Source: JAOTYV01 sp041557595
GTDB taxonomy: Bacteria > Pseudomonadota > Alphaproteobacteria > UBA8366
Direction of reading: 5' to 3'
Assembly (NCBI GenBank): GCA_041557595.1
Contig: JBFFGE010000124.1
Span: forward strand, 1-14,051
Length of the DNA: 14,051 nt
Numbering within the stretch: the first letter of the stretch is position 1; the number at the start of each line of letters is the position of its first letter. Shown here piece by piece: positions 13,617 to 14,051 of this stretch. The translations under genes were made by a program, and so were the position numbers. Below the pieces are notes generated by a model, which saw only the letters and a list, made by a program, of their open reading frames with translations, did no database searches and was not told the origin of the DNA.

Positions 13617-14051
13617 CTACCCCGCAAATTCCGCCCGCATCGACGCCGCGGTTTCCATGTTGCGCTCGTGCTCGCCGGTGAAGCGCAGCACCAGATGGGT
13701 GGCGCCGCCGTCGACGAAGGCGCGCAGCCACGCCACGGCCTCCGCGCGCGAACCCGCGAAACAGCCCTGATAGCCGCGCAGCACTTTCGCCGGCTGGCCG
13801 TAATACTGCTCGAGAAATGCGTCCAGCCGGGCGTTCGCCTGCGCCGCATCGTCGTCGATCGAGAGCGTTAGATAGGCCGCGCCGGTGATCGCGGCGGGAT
13901 CGCGCCCGGCGTCTCTTGCATGCTGATGCACTTCGGCCCAGTTCTTCTTCCAGACCGCGGGGTCGGCAGGGCCGGACGGGAACCACCCGTCGAAATCGCG
14001 CCCCGCGCGGCGCAGCGCCCCCGGCGCACTGCCGCCGCCCCAGATCGGCGG
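13617..14051 (-). CDS. Luciferase-like (LLM-class) flavin-dependent monooxygenase, C-terminal part
   Basis: The frame is open from the right edge to the TAG at 13617-13619, giving 144 visible residues; the start is outside the window and the internal GTG at 13931 is not the start. The first visible residues, 'PPIWGGGSAPGALRRAGRDFDGWFP', match the conserved 'P-x-W-x-G-G-x-S..A..R-A-x-R..D-G-W' segment that lies near the C-terminal third of bacterial-luciferase-fold (FMN- or F420-dependent) oxidoreductases. The rest is the usual helical end ('YYGQPAKVLRGYQGCFAGSRAEAVAWLRAFVDGGATHLVLRF', seen in pieces). Such enzymes oxidise C-H or C-S/C-N bonds with reduced flavin and O2. It precedes the aminotransferase on the same strand, so it may be the first visible gene of a catabolic unit. 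Cofactor and substrate are not determined from this part. Confidence 0.82.
   Translation of the reverse strand, partial: PPIWGGGSAPGALRRAGRDFDGWFPSGPADPAVWKKNWAEVHQHARDAGRDPAAITGAAYLTLSIDDDAAQANARLDAFLEQYYGQPAKVLRGYQGCFAGSRAEAVAWLRAFVDGGATHLVLRFTGEHERNMETAASMRAEFAG

Noticed and set aside
11605..13770. 721-codon plus-strand frame
   Set aside because: It covers the antisense strand of the aminotransferase and parts of its neighbours; the translation is R/H/A-rich without motifs, while the minus strand has all PLP-enzyme residues.
1..14051. CRISPR arrays, tRNA or rRNA genes, phage genes
   Set aside because: No regularly spaced direct repeats, no cloverleaf with a CCA-side acceptor and GTTCRA loop, and no rRNA or phage structural signatures were seen on either strand.

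Overview
The window looks like chromosomal DNA of a GC-rich alphaproteobacterium, perhaps Rhodospirillales-like. This rests on protein style (LpxL-type acyltransferase, CoA-transferase family III, DadA-like oxidase, luciferase-like monooxygenase), strong GC preference at third codon positions from about 3.3 kb rightward, and GTCATYCCGGACGG-type palindromic repeats. The genus cannot be fixed from sequence alone. Eleven protein genes are supported (the two at the window edges are cut), plus one transposase remnant.

Left part (1 to about 5.3 kb), cell-surface flavour: the end of an asparagine-synthase-like gene (+), a 436-bp gap holding a broken IS3-family OrfA, a polytopic GT-C-type glycosyltransferase candidate (-), a PhyH-family Fe(II)/2-oxoglutarate dioxygenase (+) and an LpxL/HtrB-type lipid A acyltransferase (+). 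The first 3.3 kb is visibly less GC-rich than the rest and contains a mobile-element scar, which suggests a transferred or rearranged polysaccharide/envelope region.

Middle (5.4-6.7 kb): a LuxR-type regulator (-) whose receiver domain lacks all the usual phosphorylation residues. Upstream of it lies an AT-rich block with a TATAAT hexamer, a 29-bp dyad and a hairpin between a Shine-Dalgarno-like tract and the start codon. Next upstream is a small exported, basic coiled-coil protein (-).

Right part (6.7-14.05 kb), catabolic enzymes: an amidase and an Old Yellow Enzyme-type flavin oxidoreductase (both -, probably one transcript), a divergent DadA-like FAD amino-acid oxidase/dehydrogenase (+), and then a minus-strand series read right to left: luciferase-like monooxygenase (cut by the right edge), class III aminotransferase of the glutamate-1-semialdehyde aminomutase type, and a family III CoA-transferase. 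Together they suggest oxidation and deamination of amide- or amino-containing organic compounds followed by CoA activation, but no substrate can be read from the sequence. Two related palindromic repeats sit in the gaps flanking the CoA-transferase gene.
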